Shown: positions 46,716 to 56,094 of the stretch, in pieces
Numbering within the stretch: position 1 is the stretch's first letter
Layout of the letters: each line of letters opens with the position of its first letter
NCBI RefSeq assembly: GCF_008973665.1
Contig: NZ_WACP01000004.1
Location: forward strand, 372,001 to 436,000
Direction: 5' to 3'
From: Paenibacillus tengchongensis
GTDB taxonomy: Bacteria > Bacillota > Bacilli > Paenibacillales > Paenibacillaceae
DNA: 64,000 nt
Translations under genes and position numbers: made by a program
Notes under the pieces: model-generated
Told to the model about the DNA's origin: nothing
Seen by the model: the letters and a program-made list of their open reading frames with translations, nothing else
Databases searched by the model: none

Positions 46716-48197
46716 ATGCATCAGAACAAGGGCAAGCAAGGATTATCCGTGTGGCAGCTCACGATGCTCGCACTGGGCACCGTGGTAGGCGGCTCGTTTT
46801 TTCTCGGTTCTGCAGTGGCGATCCGCGCCGCAGGGCCGTCGGTGCTGCTGGCCTATATCATCGGCGGGATTCTCGTCTACTTTATTCTGTCCGCACTGTC
46901 GGAAATGACCGTAGCGAATCCGTCGCCGGGCTCCTTTCGCACCTATACCGAGCAGGCCTTCGGCAGGGGAGCTGGATTTACGGTAGGGTGGGTATACTGG
47001 ACAGGCCTGGTATTGGCCATGTCCAGTGAGGCAACAGCGGCATCCATTCTGCTGCGCGGATGGTTTCCCATGCTTCCGCTTGCATTGGCGGGCACAGCCA
47101 TCATTGCAGGCGTTACGCTGCTTAACCTGCTCGGCGCGGAGCGGCTCAGCAAGCTGGAAAGCGGATTGGCAGCGGTCAAACTGCTGGCGATATTCGGATT
47201 TGTCGTGATTGCGCTGGTGATATTGGCCGGAATTACCGCCGGACGGGCAGGAACGCCCGGCTTGTCCGTGCTGCGCAGCCAGCGCTGGATGCCCGGCGGT
47301 TTCAGCGGGATCGCCGGCAGCATGCTGATGGTCATGTTCACTTATGCCGGGTTTGAAGTGCTCGGATTGGCTGCCTCGGAGACGAGGAATCCCGCCGCCA
47401 GGATACCGCAGGCCATCCGGTATACGATCATCCTGCTGGTGGGTCTCTATCTGGCTGCGATGGCCGGACTGTTCCTGCTGGTTCCGGCGGGCCGCGTTGC
47501 GGAGAATGTCAGTCCGTTTGTGACAGCGCTGAGCTTGTACGGCTTGGGCTGGGCCGGCACTGCGATGAACATCGTGCTGGTGTCGGCAATTCTCTCCACC
47601 ATGCTGGCCTCCGTCTTCGGCCTGGGCCGGATGCTGCGTTCATTGGCCGAAGAGGGCCATACGCCGGCCTGGATGCGCGACCGCACGGACATCCCGTACC
47701 GCGGTATTCTCGTTTCCGGCTGCGCGATGCTGGCCGGTCTCGGCCTTGGGCTGCTGCTGCCGCAAGGCGTCTACCTGTTTCTGGTCAGCTCCGGCGGATT
47801 TGCCCTGCTGTTCTCCTATGTCATGATTCTGGCCAGCCATTACCGGCTGCGCAGACGCCGGGGCGGTCCATTGGTACAAGGAGCCGGCCTGCGCGGCTTC
47901 CCCTACAGCTCATGGGCTGGCATTGCCGGCCTGCTGGCGGTGCTGGCCAGTATGCCGCTGATTCCCGGACAAGGCGGCGGCCTCGCGGCCGGGATGATGT
48001 TCGTGCTGTTATTTGCTGGCTTATACAGCCTGGGCCGGTTCCGCCGCCTGAAGGCGGAGAATGGACCTGGCAAGCGTAAGCCCGTGTGGCCTCCGGCAGT
48101 CAGAGCGCAGATGGAAGCGGCAGCAGAGCCCGGAGCACCCGGACAGTCCGACAGTTCCGGGCCATCCGGAATGTCTGCGCCCGATGATTCCAAATGA
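46716..48197 (+). CDS. Amino acid permease (APC superfamily)
   Basis: 493 residues from the ATG at 46716, which follows GGGGAGGA; about 12 membrane helices. Helix 1 carries the APC signature LALGTVVGGSFFLGSA and a FTYAGFEVLGLAASETRNP stretch marks helix 6 and the following loop, as in GABA/proline/aromatic permeases. The tail (about 455-493) is hydrophilic and rich in Pro, Ser, Gly. Cation-driven uptake of an amino acid is expected; the substrate is not clear. Single gene after the intergenic repeat. Confidence 0.88.
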   Translation: MHQNKGKQGLSVWQLTMLALGTVVGGSFFLGSAVAIRAAGPSVLLAYIIGGILVYFILSALSEMTVANPSPGSFRTYTEQAFGRGAGFTVGWVYWTGLVLAMSSEATAASILLRGWFPMLPLALAGTAIIAGVTLLNLLGAERLSKLESGLAAVKLLAIFGFVVIALVILAGITAGRAGTPGLSVLRSQRWMPGGFSGIAGSMLMVMFTYAGFEVLGLAASETRNPAARIPQAIRYTIILLVGLYLAAMAGLFLLVPAGRVAENVSPFVTALSLYGLGWAGTAMNIVLVSAILSTMLASVFGLGRMLRSLAEEGHTPAWMRDRTDIPYRGILVSGCAMLAGLGLGLLLPQGVYLFLVSSGGFALLFSYVMILASHYRLRRRRGGPLVQGAGLRGFPYSSWAGIAGLLAVLASMPLIPGQGGGLAAGMMFVLLFAGLYSLGRFRRLKAENGPGKRKPVWPPAVRAQMEAAAEPGAPGQSDSSGPSGMSAPDDSK

Positions 48198-48277
48198 ATC
48201 TGCCGGCAATGGTGAGAACAATGAAACCGGGCCAGGCAACCGCTGTACCTTGGGCAGCGTTAGCTGCAAGATTATGT

Positions 48278-48895
48278 TTATTGTGTTAATCCGGATGACT
48301 TCAGTGGCTGGAGTGAGCCCGCTGCCGCTTCATACTCCCCGGGAGCGAAGGGTTTGGCGGAGGTTATGGCAAAGTGCACACCGTCTTGCTCGAAATACAA
48401 GAACTCAACGGAAGACCCATCCTGCCTGATCCATTCCGCAGTAACTCCACTGGACAGCCGTACGCTCCGCGAAGGTGCAGTGCCCGCCGGTTTGAGCTCA
48501 TGCTTCGACTGGCTGATTGCTCCGCGGATAAACACAATCCGTACGGTGTCGTCTTGAACCTCTATGCGGTCGAGATAGTCGTCGGTGCCCAAGCCGAGCA
48601 CCGGAATATAGACCTGTTCGAGACCGGCCAATCCGGCCGCATTCAGAATTTCTGTGGTCTGCTCCTCCGTATAGGTCAGCTCAGGCAGCTCAACGTCAAC
48701 GGCAGCCGGGGGCTCCGGTTCTGCAGCTGCGGCCTGCGTCGGCTCAGCAGTAGCAGCAGGCGGAGGCGTTACTTCTATAGATTCGGTTGCAGTTGCTTCC
48801 GCAGTAGCCGAAGGGGAAGGGCGCTCCGCATCCTGGCAGCCGGCCAGTAGTGCAGCAGCGAGTGTAATCACAATAAACAGTTTCTGATGCTTCAT
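48278..48895 (-). CDS. Small lipoprotein of unknown function
   Basis: 205 residues from ATG 48895 (AAGGAGG 5 bases before). Signal peptide with lipobox LAGC, then a Ala/Thr/Glu/Pro-rich linker of about 65 residues, then a compact domain with TEQTTEILNAAGLAGLEQVYI and LDRIEVQDDTVRIVFIRG. No family recognised. It converges on the amino-acid permease, with no clear terminator between them. Confidence 0.75.
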   Translation of the reverse strand: MKHQKLFIVITLAAALLAGCQDAERPSPSATAEATATESIEVTPPPAATAEPTQAAAAEPEPPAAVDVELPELTYTEEQTTEILNAAGLAGLEQVYIPVLGLGTDDYLDRIEVQDDTVRIVFIRGAISQSKHELKPAGTAPSRSVRLSSGVTAEWIRQDGSSVEFLYFEQDGVHFAITSAKPFAPGEYEAAAGSLQPLKSSGLTQ

Positions 48896-49030
48896 AGTAT
48901 CCTCCTTGAATGACATGATGGTTGTCTATTTGCACAGCAAACCCAGTGTAATTGAAAATATTCGCAAAATAGTTACTAGAATGTAAATAAACCGCCTGAA
49001 TTGTAATGAAAAGAGCTTTGTAAGGTAAAA

Positions 49031-49088
49031 AGGCGTATACAAACCAAGCTGTGATCTCTTTAAAGATCACGCTTGCCTGTATACGCCT
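49031..49088 (-). terminator. Long hairpin terminator of the asparaginase gene
   Basis: AGGCGTATAC pairs with GTATACGCCT, and an inner GTGATCT pairs with AGATCAC. On the minus strand the hairpin is followed by TTTTTACC, so it terminates the asparaginase transcript ending at 49123. Confidence 0.85.
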
Positions 49089-49122
49089 GTTTGATATGCC
49101 TGCTGCGAAGTGCCTCTATCGC

Positions 49123-50160
49123 TTAATACTCGTTGAACATGGCTGCGATTTCATCGTACCGCGTTGTCTGTGTTAGCGCCAGCGACAGCAGAATCCGCGC
49201 TTTTTGCGGGACGAGGCTGTTGCATGGGATGGAATTGGCGGATAAGTCGATATATGCGTCCTTCAGCGTAATTCCGCTGGAGATGCGCGAGCAGCGCACG
49301 ACAGGGATGTTGTTGTTCTTCAGTTCGCCGACCCTGTCAATCCACGGCTTGCTGTAGATGCCGCCGCCGGCTCCGGCGATGACGATGCCCCGCGATACAG
49401 TAGCGAGATAATCGAGAATTCCCGGGTTGGCGTCCACATGGAAATAGGCTACCGAAACCTCCGGCAGTTCATTTAGGGCAGAAACGTCAAACTGTGCATC
49501 GGTCGTATGCTTTTTGAGAGAACGGGTATAAAAGAAAGCCTGACTGTCGCGCATGTAGCCAAGGCAGCCGAAATCACGCTCATCGAAAGCGTTGGCTTTA
49601 AAGGTATTGACCTTCTGCACATCACGGCCGCTGTAAATTCCCTCCGCAAATACGACCATTACACCCTGCCCGTGCGCCTCCGGATTGGCGGCCAATGCCA
49701 CCGACTGGTACAGATTCAGCGGGCCGTCCGGACTGATCGCCGTTGCCGGTCGCATCGAGCCGGTGATAATTACCGGTTTGGTGGTTTTGACCACAAGATT
49801 CAGAAAATAAGAGGTTTCATCCAGCGTATCTGTGCCGTGTGTAATGACGAAACCATGGATATCCTCACGCTGCGCCAGCGTGTTGATGAGTGTCGCCAAG
49901 GTCAGCCAGTGCTCACTCGTAATGTCGGCGCTGCAAAGATTGCTGACCTGCACGCCGGCACAATTGGCCACCCGCTCCAGATGAGGCACACTATCCAGCA
50001 GATCCTGGATCGGCAGCGCGCCGGGCTCGTAGTTCAGTGTCTTATGGGCTTCCCCGCTGCCTGCTATCGTGCCGCCGGTGGCGAGGATCACTACATTTTT
50101 GAGGCTGGGATTATAGTAAGGGGATGTGTTGAAATTCAGTTCGGGAACCGGTATAAGCAT
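49123..50160 (-). CDS. L-asparaginase
   Basis: 345 residues from ATG 50160 (AAAGGAAG before it). Hydrolyses asparagine to aspartate and ammonia. The two Thr nucleophile motifs are intact: ILATGGTIAGSG near residue 25 and ITHGTDTLDETSYF near 105, with the Lys-containing region VITGSMRPATAISPDGPLNLYQS. The C-terminal GRVGELKNNNIPVVRCSRISSG-type region follows. No signal peptide, so it is probably cytosolic. Residues before NVVILATGG are a short extension. It is divergent from the sugar importer genes. Confidence 0.9.
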   Translation of the reverse strand: MLIPVPELNFNTSPYYNPSLKNVVILATGGTIAGSGEAHKTLNYEPGALPIQDLLDSVPHLERVANCAGVQVSNLCSADITSEHWLTLATLINTLAQREDIHGFVITHGTDTLDETSYFLNLVVKTTKPVIITGSMRPATAISPDGPLNLYQSVALAANPEAHGQGVMVVFAEGIYSGRDVQKVNTFKANAFDERDFGCLGYMRDSQAFFYTRSLKKHTTDAQFDVSALNELPEVSVAYFHVDANPGILDYLATVSRGIVIAGAGGGIYSKPWIDRVGELKNNNIPVVRCSRISSGITLKDAYIDLSANSIPCNSLVPQKARILLSLALTQTTRYDEIAAMFNEY

Positions 50161-50417
50161 GAATGGAAGCTTCCTTTCAATATCAAATCTGCTGCTGCAA
50201 AGCTGCTGCCGGATCACTCCGGCGGGACAATCCTATTGTGCCTTAATCCTGAAACTTCATCAACTTTTTTCTTCAAAAATAAGCATTTAGCCTGTTTTTT
50301 ACAGATGAGGATATTCAAGAAACAGAGGAGAATTTTCTATTCCGGGTGCCGGGGGCGGATGATAACATCAAGGTGTAAGAAAGACAGCAGCCAACATACC
50401 GGGAGGGGTTTTAGACA

Positions 50418-51524
50418 ATGAGAAAGTTATTGAAAGCGATTCCGTTAATGCTTGTGGCCATGATGCTGGCGGTGATGGTATCTGCCTGTAACAGCGGCGG
50501 CAGCGGAAGTAAAGTGGATGTGGGCATTGTATTGCCGACCAAGGATGAACCGAGATGGGTTCAGGATGAGCAGCGCTTTACGGATGCCCTGAAGGAGACC
50601 GATTACTCTTCGGAGATTCTCTTCAGCCAAGGCTCGTCCGCCAAAGAAAAAGAGAATGTGGACGCTCTGATCGCTAAGGGCATCAAAGTACTGATCATCT
50701 GTCCGCAGGACGGCGACGCTGCCGCAGCCGCCGTGGAAGCCGCCAAGAAAGCCGATGTAACCGTAATTGCTTATGATCGCCTGATCACGAACACCGACGC
50801 AGTGGATTACTACGTTACCTTCGACAGTGTCGCCGTAGGTAAAGCCCAAGGGCAATATCTGATCGACCATGCCAAGGGCAACGGCCAGCCGCTCTATTTA
50901 TACGCCGGTGCAGCTTCGGATAACAACGCCTTTCTGTTCTTTGAGGGAGCCTGGTCGGTTCTGCAGCCGAAGATCGCCGACGGCACATTCACCGTTGCCA
51001 ATTCGACCGAAGCCCTGGCCCTGCAGGATAAGGCTGAGCTGAGCCGTGAAGACCAAAGCAAAATCATCAGCCAGGTCACCACCAACTGGGACCCGAACGA
51101 TGCCAAGAATAAAGCGCAAACCCACCTGACGGCAGCCGTCGCTGACATGAAGGGCGATGTGGCCATTCTGGCACCGAATGACGGAACTGCCCGGTCGATC
51201 GCCGACGTCTTCGCTTCCGATTCGGCTGTAACGAGCTTTACAGTTACCGGCCAGGATGCCGAGAAGGCCTCCATTCAGTACATTATCGACGGCGACCAAT
51301 CGATGACGGTATTCAAGGACGTCCGCAATCTGGTGAAGGATTCCATCGCCATGGCCGTAGCTGTGCTTGACGACAAAACGCCGGAAACCACCGGTTCCTA
51401 CGACAACGGCAGTGTAGAGGTTAAAGCTAAACAAACTGAAGTGCAAGTGGTGGACAAAGACAATGTGAAGGCTGCGCTGATTGACTCCAAATACTATGAA
51501 GCCGGCGAGTTTACAGGACTGTAG
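50418..51524 (+). CDS. Sugar-binding lipoprotein of the xylose/ribose ABC class (XylF/ChvE-like)
   Basis: 368 residues. Signal peptide with lipobox VSAC, a short Gly/Ser spacer, then a periplasmic-binding type I fold: VDVGIVLPTKDEPRWVQDEQRF, AKGIKVLIICPQDG, VIAYDRLI and VDYYVTFDSVAVGKAQGQYL, which mirror XylF/ChvE sugar contacts (Asp, Arg and Asn residues). It captures a monosaccharide such as xylose, glucose or galactose for the ATPase and permease encoded next. AGGAGG-like GGGAGGGG site lies before the ATG. The three genes form one operon ending at the 54356 terminator. Confidence 0.9.
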   Translation: MRKLLKAIPLMLVAMMLAVMVSACNSGGSGSKVDVGIVLPTKDEPRWVQDEQRFTDALKETDYSSEILFSQGSSAKEKENVDALIAKGIKVLIICPQDGDAAAAAVEAAKKADVTVIAYDRLITNTDAVDYYVTFDSVAVGKAQGQYLIDHAKGNGQPLYLYAGAASDNNAFLFFEGAWSVLQPKIADGTFTVANSTEALALQDKAELSREDQSKIISQVTTNWDPNDAKNKAQTHLTAAVADMKGDVAILAPNDGTARSIADVFASDSAVTSFTVTGQDAEKASIQYIIDGDQSMTVFKDVRNLVKDSIAMAVAVLDDKTPETTGSYDNGSVEVKAKQTEVQVVDKDNVKAALIDSKYYEAGEFTGL

Positions 51525-51612
51525 GAGCGCCATAGTATAGGCCGGGATAGTGATAGAGCCTTCTATCACTATTCCGCCGTTCTACGATTTGGTTTGCGAA
51601 GGAGCTAAGAAG

Positions 51613-53136
51613 ATGCAGAATCCGAATATTTTGGAAATGAAGGAGATCTCGAAGGAATTCACCGGCGTCAAGGCGCTGTCGAATGTCAGCTTCAAGGTCG
51701 GACAGGGCGAAATTCACTGCCTCGTCGGTGAGAACGGCGCCGGCAAGTCCACCCTGATGAAGGTGCTCAGCGGGGTGTATCCCCATGGAACCTATTCCGG
51801 CGATATTGTGTTTGAGGGTCAGGTGCAGAGCTTTACCCGGATCAGCGACAGCGTAAAGGCCGGGATTGCGATCATCTATCAGGAGCTGGCACTGTTTCCT
51901 GATTTGACGGTGTACGAGAATATTTTTGCCGGCAATGAGGTGAAGAACGGGGCGGTGGTGGACTGGAACCGGACCATTATCAAAGCCAAAGAAATGCTGC
52001 AAAAGGTGAATCTCAGCGTCAATCCGGAAATGCTGGTCAAGGACCTCGGCGTAGGCAAGCAGCAGCTGGTGGAAATCGCCAAGGCGCTCAGCAAGAACGT
52101 CAAGCTGCTCATTCTGGACGAACCGACAGCGGCACTCAATGAAGACGACAGCGAGAATCTGCTGGAGCTGCTGCGGGAGCTGAAGAAGCAGGGCATTACC
52201 AGCATCATGATCTCGCATAAGCTTAAAGAAGTGATCGCCATTGCGGATAAGGTTACTGTGCTGCGCGACGGGCGCACCATCTGCACCCTGGATGCGGAGA
52301 AGAACGAGATTTCGGAGAATGTCATCATCAAAAATATGGTCGGCCGCGAGATCGAGGACATCTACCCGAAACGCAGCGGCCAGCAGTTCGGCCCGGATGT
52401 GCTGGAGGTGCGGAACTGGACTGCCTATGATCCGCAGCTCGGACGGAACGTGGCCGAGAACCTGAGCCTCCATGTCCGCAAAGGCGAGATCGTCGGCATC
52501 GCCGGACTGATGGGCTCAGGACGGACCGAATTCGCGCTGAGCATCTTCGGCAATCCGAAGGGCTACAAGCTGCAGGGCGAGCTGAGGATGAACGGTACGA
52601 AGCGGTCTTTCAAGACGCCTAAGGATGCTATTGAAGCGGGAATCGCTTATGTTACCGAGGACCGCAAGGGCGACGGCCTGTTCCTGATCCAGGATATCAA
52701 GCAGAACATTTCAGCCGCCAATCTGAACGGAGTCTCCAGGCAGGGGCGGATTAATCTCAATGAAGAAGTCAAAATTGCGAACGAGTATAAGCGGTCGCTC
52801 AATATCAAAGCCCCCTCCGTGGAGCAGATCGTCGGCAATCTCAGCGGGGGCAACCAGCAGAAGGTGTCGCTCGGCAAATGGCTGTTCGTCGGCCCGTCGC
52901 TGCTGATTCTGGATGAGCCGACCCGCGGCATCGATGTCGGTGCGAAGTTCGAAATCTATACCATTATGAACAAGCTGATCGGCGAAGGCCTGAGCATCAT
53001 TATGATTTCCTCCGAGCTGCCCGAGGTGCTGGGCATGAGCGACCGGGTGTACGTCATGGCCGAAGGGGAGATCAAGGGCGAGCTTACGGCGGCGGAAGCC
53101 GATCAGGAGAAAATCATGAAACTGGCTACACAATAG
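51613..53136 (+). CDS. Sugar ABC transporter ATPase with two nucleotide-binding domains (XylG/MmsA class)
   Basis: 507 residues from ATG 51613 (GAAGGAGC before it). Two tandem ABC domains: first with Walker A GENGAGKST, signature LGVGKQQLVEIAKAL and Walker B LLILDEPTAAL; second with degenerate Walker A GLMGSGRTE, signature LSGGNQQKV and LILDEPTRGID. This duplicated form is the RbsA/XylG/MglA type. It energises monosaccharide uptake with the binding lipoprotein before and the permease after, 11 bases apart. Confidence 0.94.
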   Translation: MQNPNILEMKEISKEFTGVKALSNVSFKVGQGEIHCLVGENGAGKSTLMKVLSGVYPHGTYSGDIVFEGQVQSFTRISDSVKAGIAIIYQELALFPDLTVYENIFAGNEVKNGAVVDWNRTIIKAKEMLQKVNLSVNPEMLVKDLGVGKQQLVEIAKALSKNVKLLILDEPTAALNEDDSENLLELLRELKKQGITSIMISHKLKEVIAIADKVTVLRDGRTICTLDAEKNEISENVIIKNMVGREIEDIYPKRSGQQFGPDVLEVRNWTAYDPQLGRNVAENLSLHVRKGEIVGIAGLMGSGRTEFALSIFGNPKGYKLQGELRMNGTKRSFKTPKDAIEAGIAYVTEDRKGDGLFLIQDIKQNISAANLNGVSRQGRINLNEEVKIANEYKRSLNIKAPSVEQIVGNLSGGNQQKVSLGKWLFVGPSLLILDEPTRGIDVGAKFEIYTIMNKLIGEGLSIIMISSELPEVLGMSDRVYVMAEGEIKGELTAAEADQEKIMKLATQ

Positions 53137-53147
53137 GAGGAAGACCA

Positions 53148-54323
53148 GTGAAACTACTTAACGAAGCAAAAACGTTGATTAAGGTCAACATTCGCGACTA
53201 CGGAATGTACATCGCCCTGTTCGTCATCATGCTGACGTTCTCGATCCTCACGGACGGGCTGTTCATGTCCTCGCGGAATATCAGCAACCTGATCGACGCC
53301 ACAGGCTACATCGCCGTATTGGCCGTCGGGATGACGCTGGTCATTGTAATCCGCCATATCGACTTGTCCGTCGGCTTTGCCGCAGGGTTTCTGGGGGCAA
53401 TCGCCGCCATCCTTCTGACACAAGCCGGAGTTCCGGTATATCTGACCATTCCGATCATTCTCGTGATGGGCATCGTTACCGGATTATTTAACGGCGTACT
53501 GGTTGCCCATCTGGGGATTCCCGCGTTTGTCGCCTCGCTGGCGGCCATGCTGATCTTCCGCGGCGCATTGCTGCGGGTGACTGAGAAGACAGGCACGATC
53601 ATTGTTAAGGACGAACATTTCAATGCGATCGGCAACGGATTTATTCCGTCACTCGGCAAGCTCGGCAATTTAAACCTGCTCTCGCTGATCATCGGCGCAC
53701 TGATTATTGTGCTCTTCATCTACTTTGAAATTTCCAAGCGGAACAATAAGCTGAAATATAACTTCGAGGTCATCTCGAAGGGCATGTTTAGCGTCAAGCT
53801 GGTGTTTGTCTCGGCCATTATTGCCTATATTACCTGGATTCTGGCAGGCTATAACGGCTTCTCCTGGACAGTCGTCATTGTGATGATCGTGGTGGTTATT
53901 TATCACTTCCTGACGACCTCCACCGTGATCGGCCGGCATATCTACGCGGTCGGCAGCAATCCTGAAGCGGCCCATCTCAGCGGCATCAGCGTCAAAAAAA
54001 TCACCTATTTCGTGTTCTGCTCCATGGGTCTTCTGTCCGCACTGTCCGGCATCCTGTTCACTTCCCGGCTGCAATCCGCTACTACGACGGCGGGCACCCT
54101 GTTTGAGCTAGATGCCATCGCAGCCGCTTATGTCGGCGGAGTCTCTGCTGCGGGCGGCGTCGGCAAGATTACCGGCTCCGTCATCGGCGCCGTGGTCATG
54201 GCATCGCTCTCCAGCGGCATGAATCTGCTGGGGGTCGGCATCTCCTATCAGTACATGATCCGCGGCGGCGTTCTGGCCGCAGCCGTCATCTTCGATGTCA
54301 TTACCCGTAAGCAAAGAGCGTAG
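53148..54323 (+). CDS. Sugar ABC transporter permease (XylH/MmsB class)
   Basis: 391 residues, GTG start with AGGAGG 7 bases before. About ten membrane helices; typical stretches are GMTLVIVIRHIDLSVGFAAGFLGAI and GRHIYAVGSNPEAAHLSGISVKKI, the RbsC/XylH conserved cytoplasmic loop that meets the ATPase. Completes the importer. No sugar-catabolic gene lies nearby, so the substrate cannot be fixed from context. Confidence 0.93.
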   Translation: MKLLNEAKTLIKVNIRDYGMYIALFVIMLTFSILTDGLFMSSRNISNLIDATGYIAVLAVGMTLVIVIRHIDLSVGFAAGFLGAIAAILLTQAGVPVYLTIPIILVMGIVTGLFNGVLVAHLGIPAFVASLAAMLIFRGALLRVTEKTGTIIVKDEHFNAIGNGFIPSLGKLGNLNLLSLIIGALIIVLFIYFEISKRNNKLKYNFEVISKGMFSVKLVFVSAIIAYITWILAGYNGFSWTVVIVMIVVVIYHFLTTSTVIGRHIYAVGSNPEAAHLSGISVKKITYFVFCSMGLLSALSGILFTSRLQSATTTAGTLFELDAIAAAYVGGVSAAGGVGKITGSVIGAVVMASLSSGMNLLGVGISYQYMIRGGVLAAAVIFDVITRKQRA

Positions 54324-54355
54324 ACCGTCTATTACGCATATAGAAATGCCGGTAT

Positions 54356-54389
54356 GCCGGAGCGCAGACAGACTGCGCTCCGGCGTTTT
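54356..54389 (+). terminator. Terminator after the sugar importer operon
   Basis: GCCGGAGCGCAG and CTGCGCTCCGGC form a perfect 12-base stem around ACAGA, followed by GTTTT. Confidence 0.88.
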
Positions 54390-54480
54390 GGCATGTGAGG
54401 GAATATATCTCATACTCCAGTTATTGCAAATTGTCTTATAATGGTTAAATACGTATTCAAGAAAGCAGGTGTAGTGTAAG

Positions 54481-56013
54481 ATGTCAAGACTCCTCGCCGT
54501 CTTTGATCTGGACGGCACCTTGTTCCAGACGCAGACGGTTGATATTGCCGCGATCACGAAAGCGCTTGCGGATAACGGCTGTCCGCCGCGGAAGCCTCAG
54601 GAAATTGCCGGCTTGTTCGGTCTGCCTTTCGCAGACATTTGCCGGCATGTGCTTCCGGCTGACCGGCCGCCGGAACTGACGGAGCAATTCACAAGGGATG
54701 TTATCCGTTATGAGCTGGAGGAAATTCCCCGAAAGGGTCATTTATATCCCGGTGTAATCGAGTCGCTGCAGGAGATGCAGGCGCTGGGGATCGACCTGTG
54801 CATCTGCACGAACGGCAGTGAGCAGTATGTACAAGCTATCGCGGACAAGTTCGGGTTTCATTCTCTGTTCACCGAAGTCAGCTGGGCTGGAGACGGGATG
54901 CGGAGCAAATCGGAACGGGTCGGCGCGTTGAAGCAGAAATATGACCCGGACACCCTAATTGTTGTGGGCGACCGCAGCAGCGATATCGCTGCGGCCAGGG
55001 ACAACGGGGGAATCGCAATCGGTGTCTCTTACGGATTCGGTGGAGAGGAAGTCTTTGCAGCCGATTATATTGCCGGGAGTTTTCCGGAGGTTGCGGCTAT
55101 CCTGCGTAAGCTGGTTACTTCGTTATCCATGGAGAGCGTCATCCCGAACCGCTTCTTTACACTGCGGCAAGCGGCTGAAGGGGTATGGGCGGCCATTGTC
55201 GTACCGGGCAGCGGGGCGCTTGGCAATGCTGCGATTATTGATCTGGGCGATAGCGCAGCGGTCGTGGATACATTCAGTCTGCCCGAAGCGGCCCGCCACC
55301 TGAGGGCAGCAGCGGAGCTGCTGACGGGAAGAAAGGTCAAGTATGTCATCAACACCCACTATCATGGCGATCATCACTACGGCAATCAGGAGTTTGCGGA
55401 CAGTCTAATTGTTACTACCGAGGAGACGCGCCAATTACTGCTGCGGGAGCGGCCGCATACGCCGGAGCTGTGGCGTAGCGGATTGCAGAAGCAGATTGCC
55501 GTCTTCGAGCGGATGAAAGAGACGACGGACGATCCGCGGGTCTGCTCCGCACTGGCCGATGAAATTGCCGATAAGCAGGAACTGCTGGCAGCTGTCCCCA
55601 ATATCCGGCGTAAGACCGCAAGTCTGACCTTTACAGATGAGCTGCGCATCCATGGCGCTGCCCGCTCCCTGAAGGTATTCACCTTCGGCGGCGGCCATAC
55701 GGCAAGCGATGCGATGGTGTACATAGAAGATGTGAAAGTACTGGTGTGCGGCGATTTGATTCTGAACCGGGCGCATCCGGCGATGCAGACCGGTTATCCG
55801 GAAGCGTGGCTAGGTATTCTGGCGCGCATCGGCGCCGAGGTGGATTTCGAACGGCTGATTCCCGGGCACGGGGAGCTTGGCGGCAGACACAATCTGCTTG
55901 AAATCATAAGCTATCTGAAAGATATACTGCAATACGCCAAGCGCGCCGCACAGTCGGGAAAGGACGCTGAAGCCTGGCTGAGCCATGGTGTTCCGGCCCC
56001 GTACGATAACTAG
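54481..56013 (+). CDS. HAD phosphatase - metallo-beta-lactamase fusion protein
   Basis: 510 residues. Residues 1-213 are a HAD hydrolase of the phosphoglycolate-phosphatase type: Asp9-Leu-Asp11-Gly-Thr, a helical cap, CICTNGSEQYVQAI and VVGDRSSDIAAARDNG. Residues from about 217 are a metallo-beta-lactamase fold with His293-x-His295-x-Asp297-His298 in NTHYHGDHHYG, GGGHTASDAMVYIED, VLVCGDLIL and LIPGHGELGG giving the remaining metal ligands. The frame is continuous with no stop between, so the fusion is real in the sequence given. Both active sites look intact. The joint substrate is unknown; the MBL half may cleave an ester or cyclic nucleotide-like bond to feed the HAD half. Confidence 0.85.
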   Translation: MSRLLAVFDLDGTLFQTQTVDIAAITKALADNGCPPRKPQEIAGLFGLPFADICRHVLPADRPPELTEQFTRDVIRYELEEIPRKGHLYPGVIESLQEMQALGIDLCICTNGSEQYVQAIADKFGFHSLFTEVSWAGDGMRSKSERVGALKQKYDPDTLIVVGDRSSDIAAARDNGGIAIGVSYGFGGEEVFAADYIAGSFPEVAAILRKLVTSLSMESVIPNRFFTLRQAAEGVWAAIVVPGSGALGNAAIIDLGDSAAVVDTFSLPEAARHLRAAAELLTGRKVKYVINTHYHGDHHYGNQEFADSLIVTTEETRQLLLRERPHTPELWRSGLQKQIAVFERMKETTDDPRVCSALADEIADKQELLAAVPNIRRKTASLTFTDELRIHGAARSLKVFTFGGGHTASDAMVYIEDVKVLVCGDLILNRAHPAMQTGYPEAWLGILARIGAEVDFERLIPGHGELGGRHNLLEIISYLKDILQYAKRAAQSGKDAEAWLSHGVPAPYDN

Positions 56014-56094
56014 CTCATGTCCCATATCTTTGAATGGAATTTCCGCTGGCTGTTCCTGCGCTTCAGCAGCCAGGAGAAGGAGGAATATTAAACG

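Noticed and set aside
56017..56091. 24-codon open frame between the HAD-MBL and GNAT genes
   Set aside because: It starts with ATG and ends just before the GNAT start but has no ribosome site; its end overlaps the GNAT ribosome site. It could be a leader peptide but nothing supports translation.
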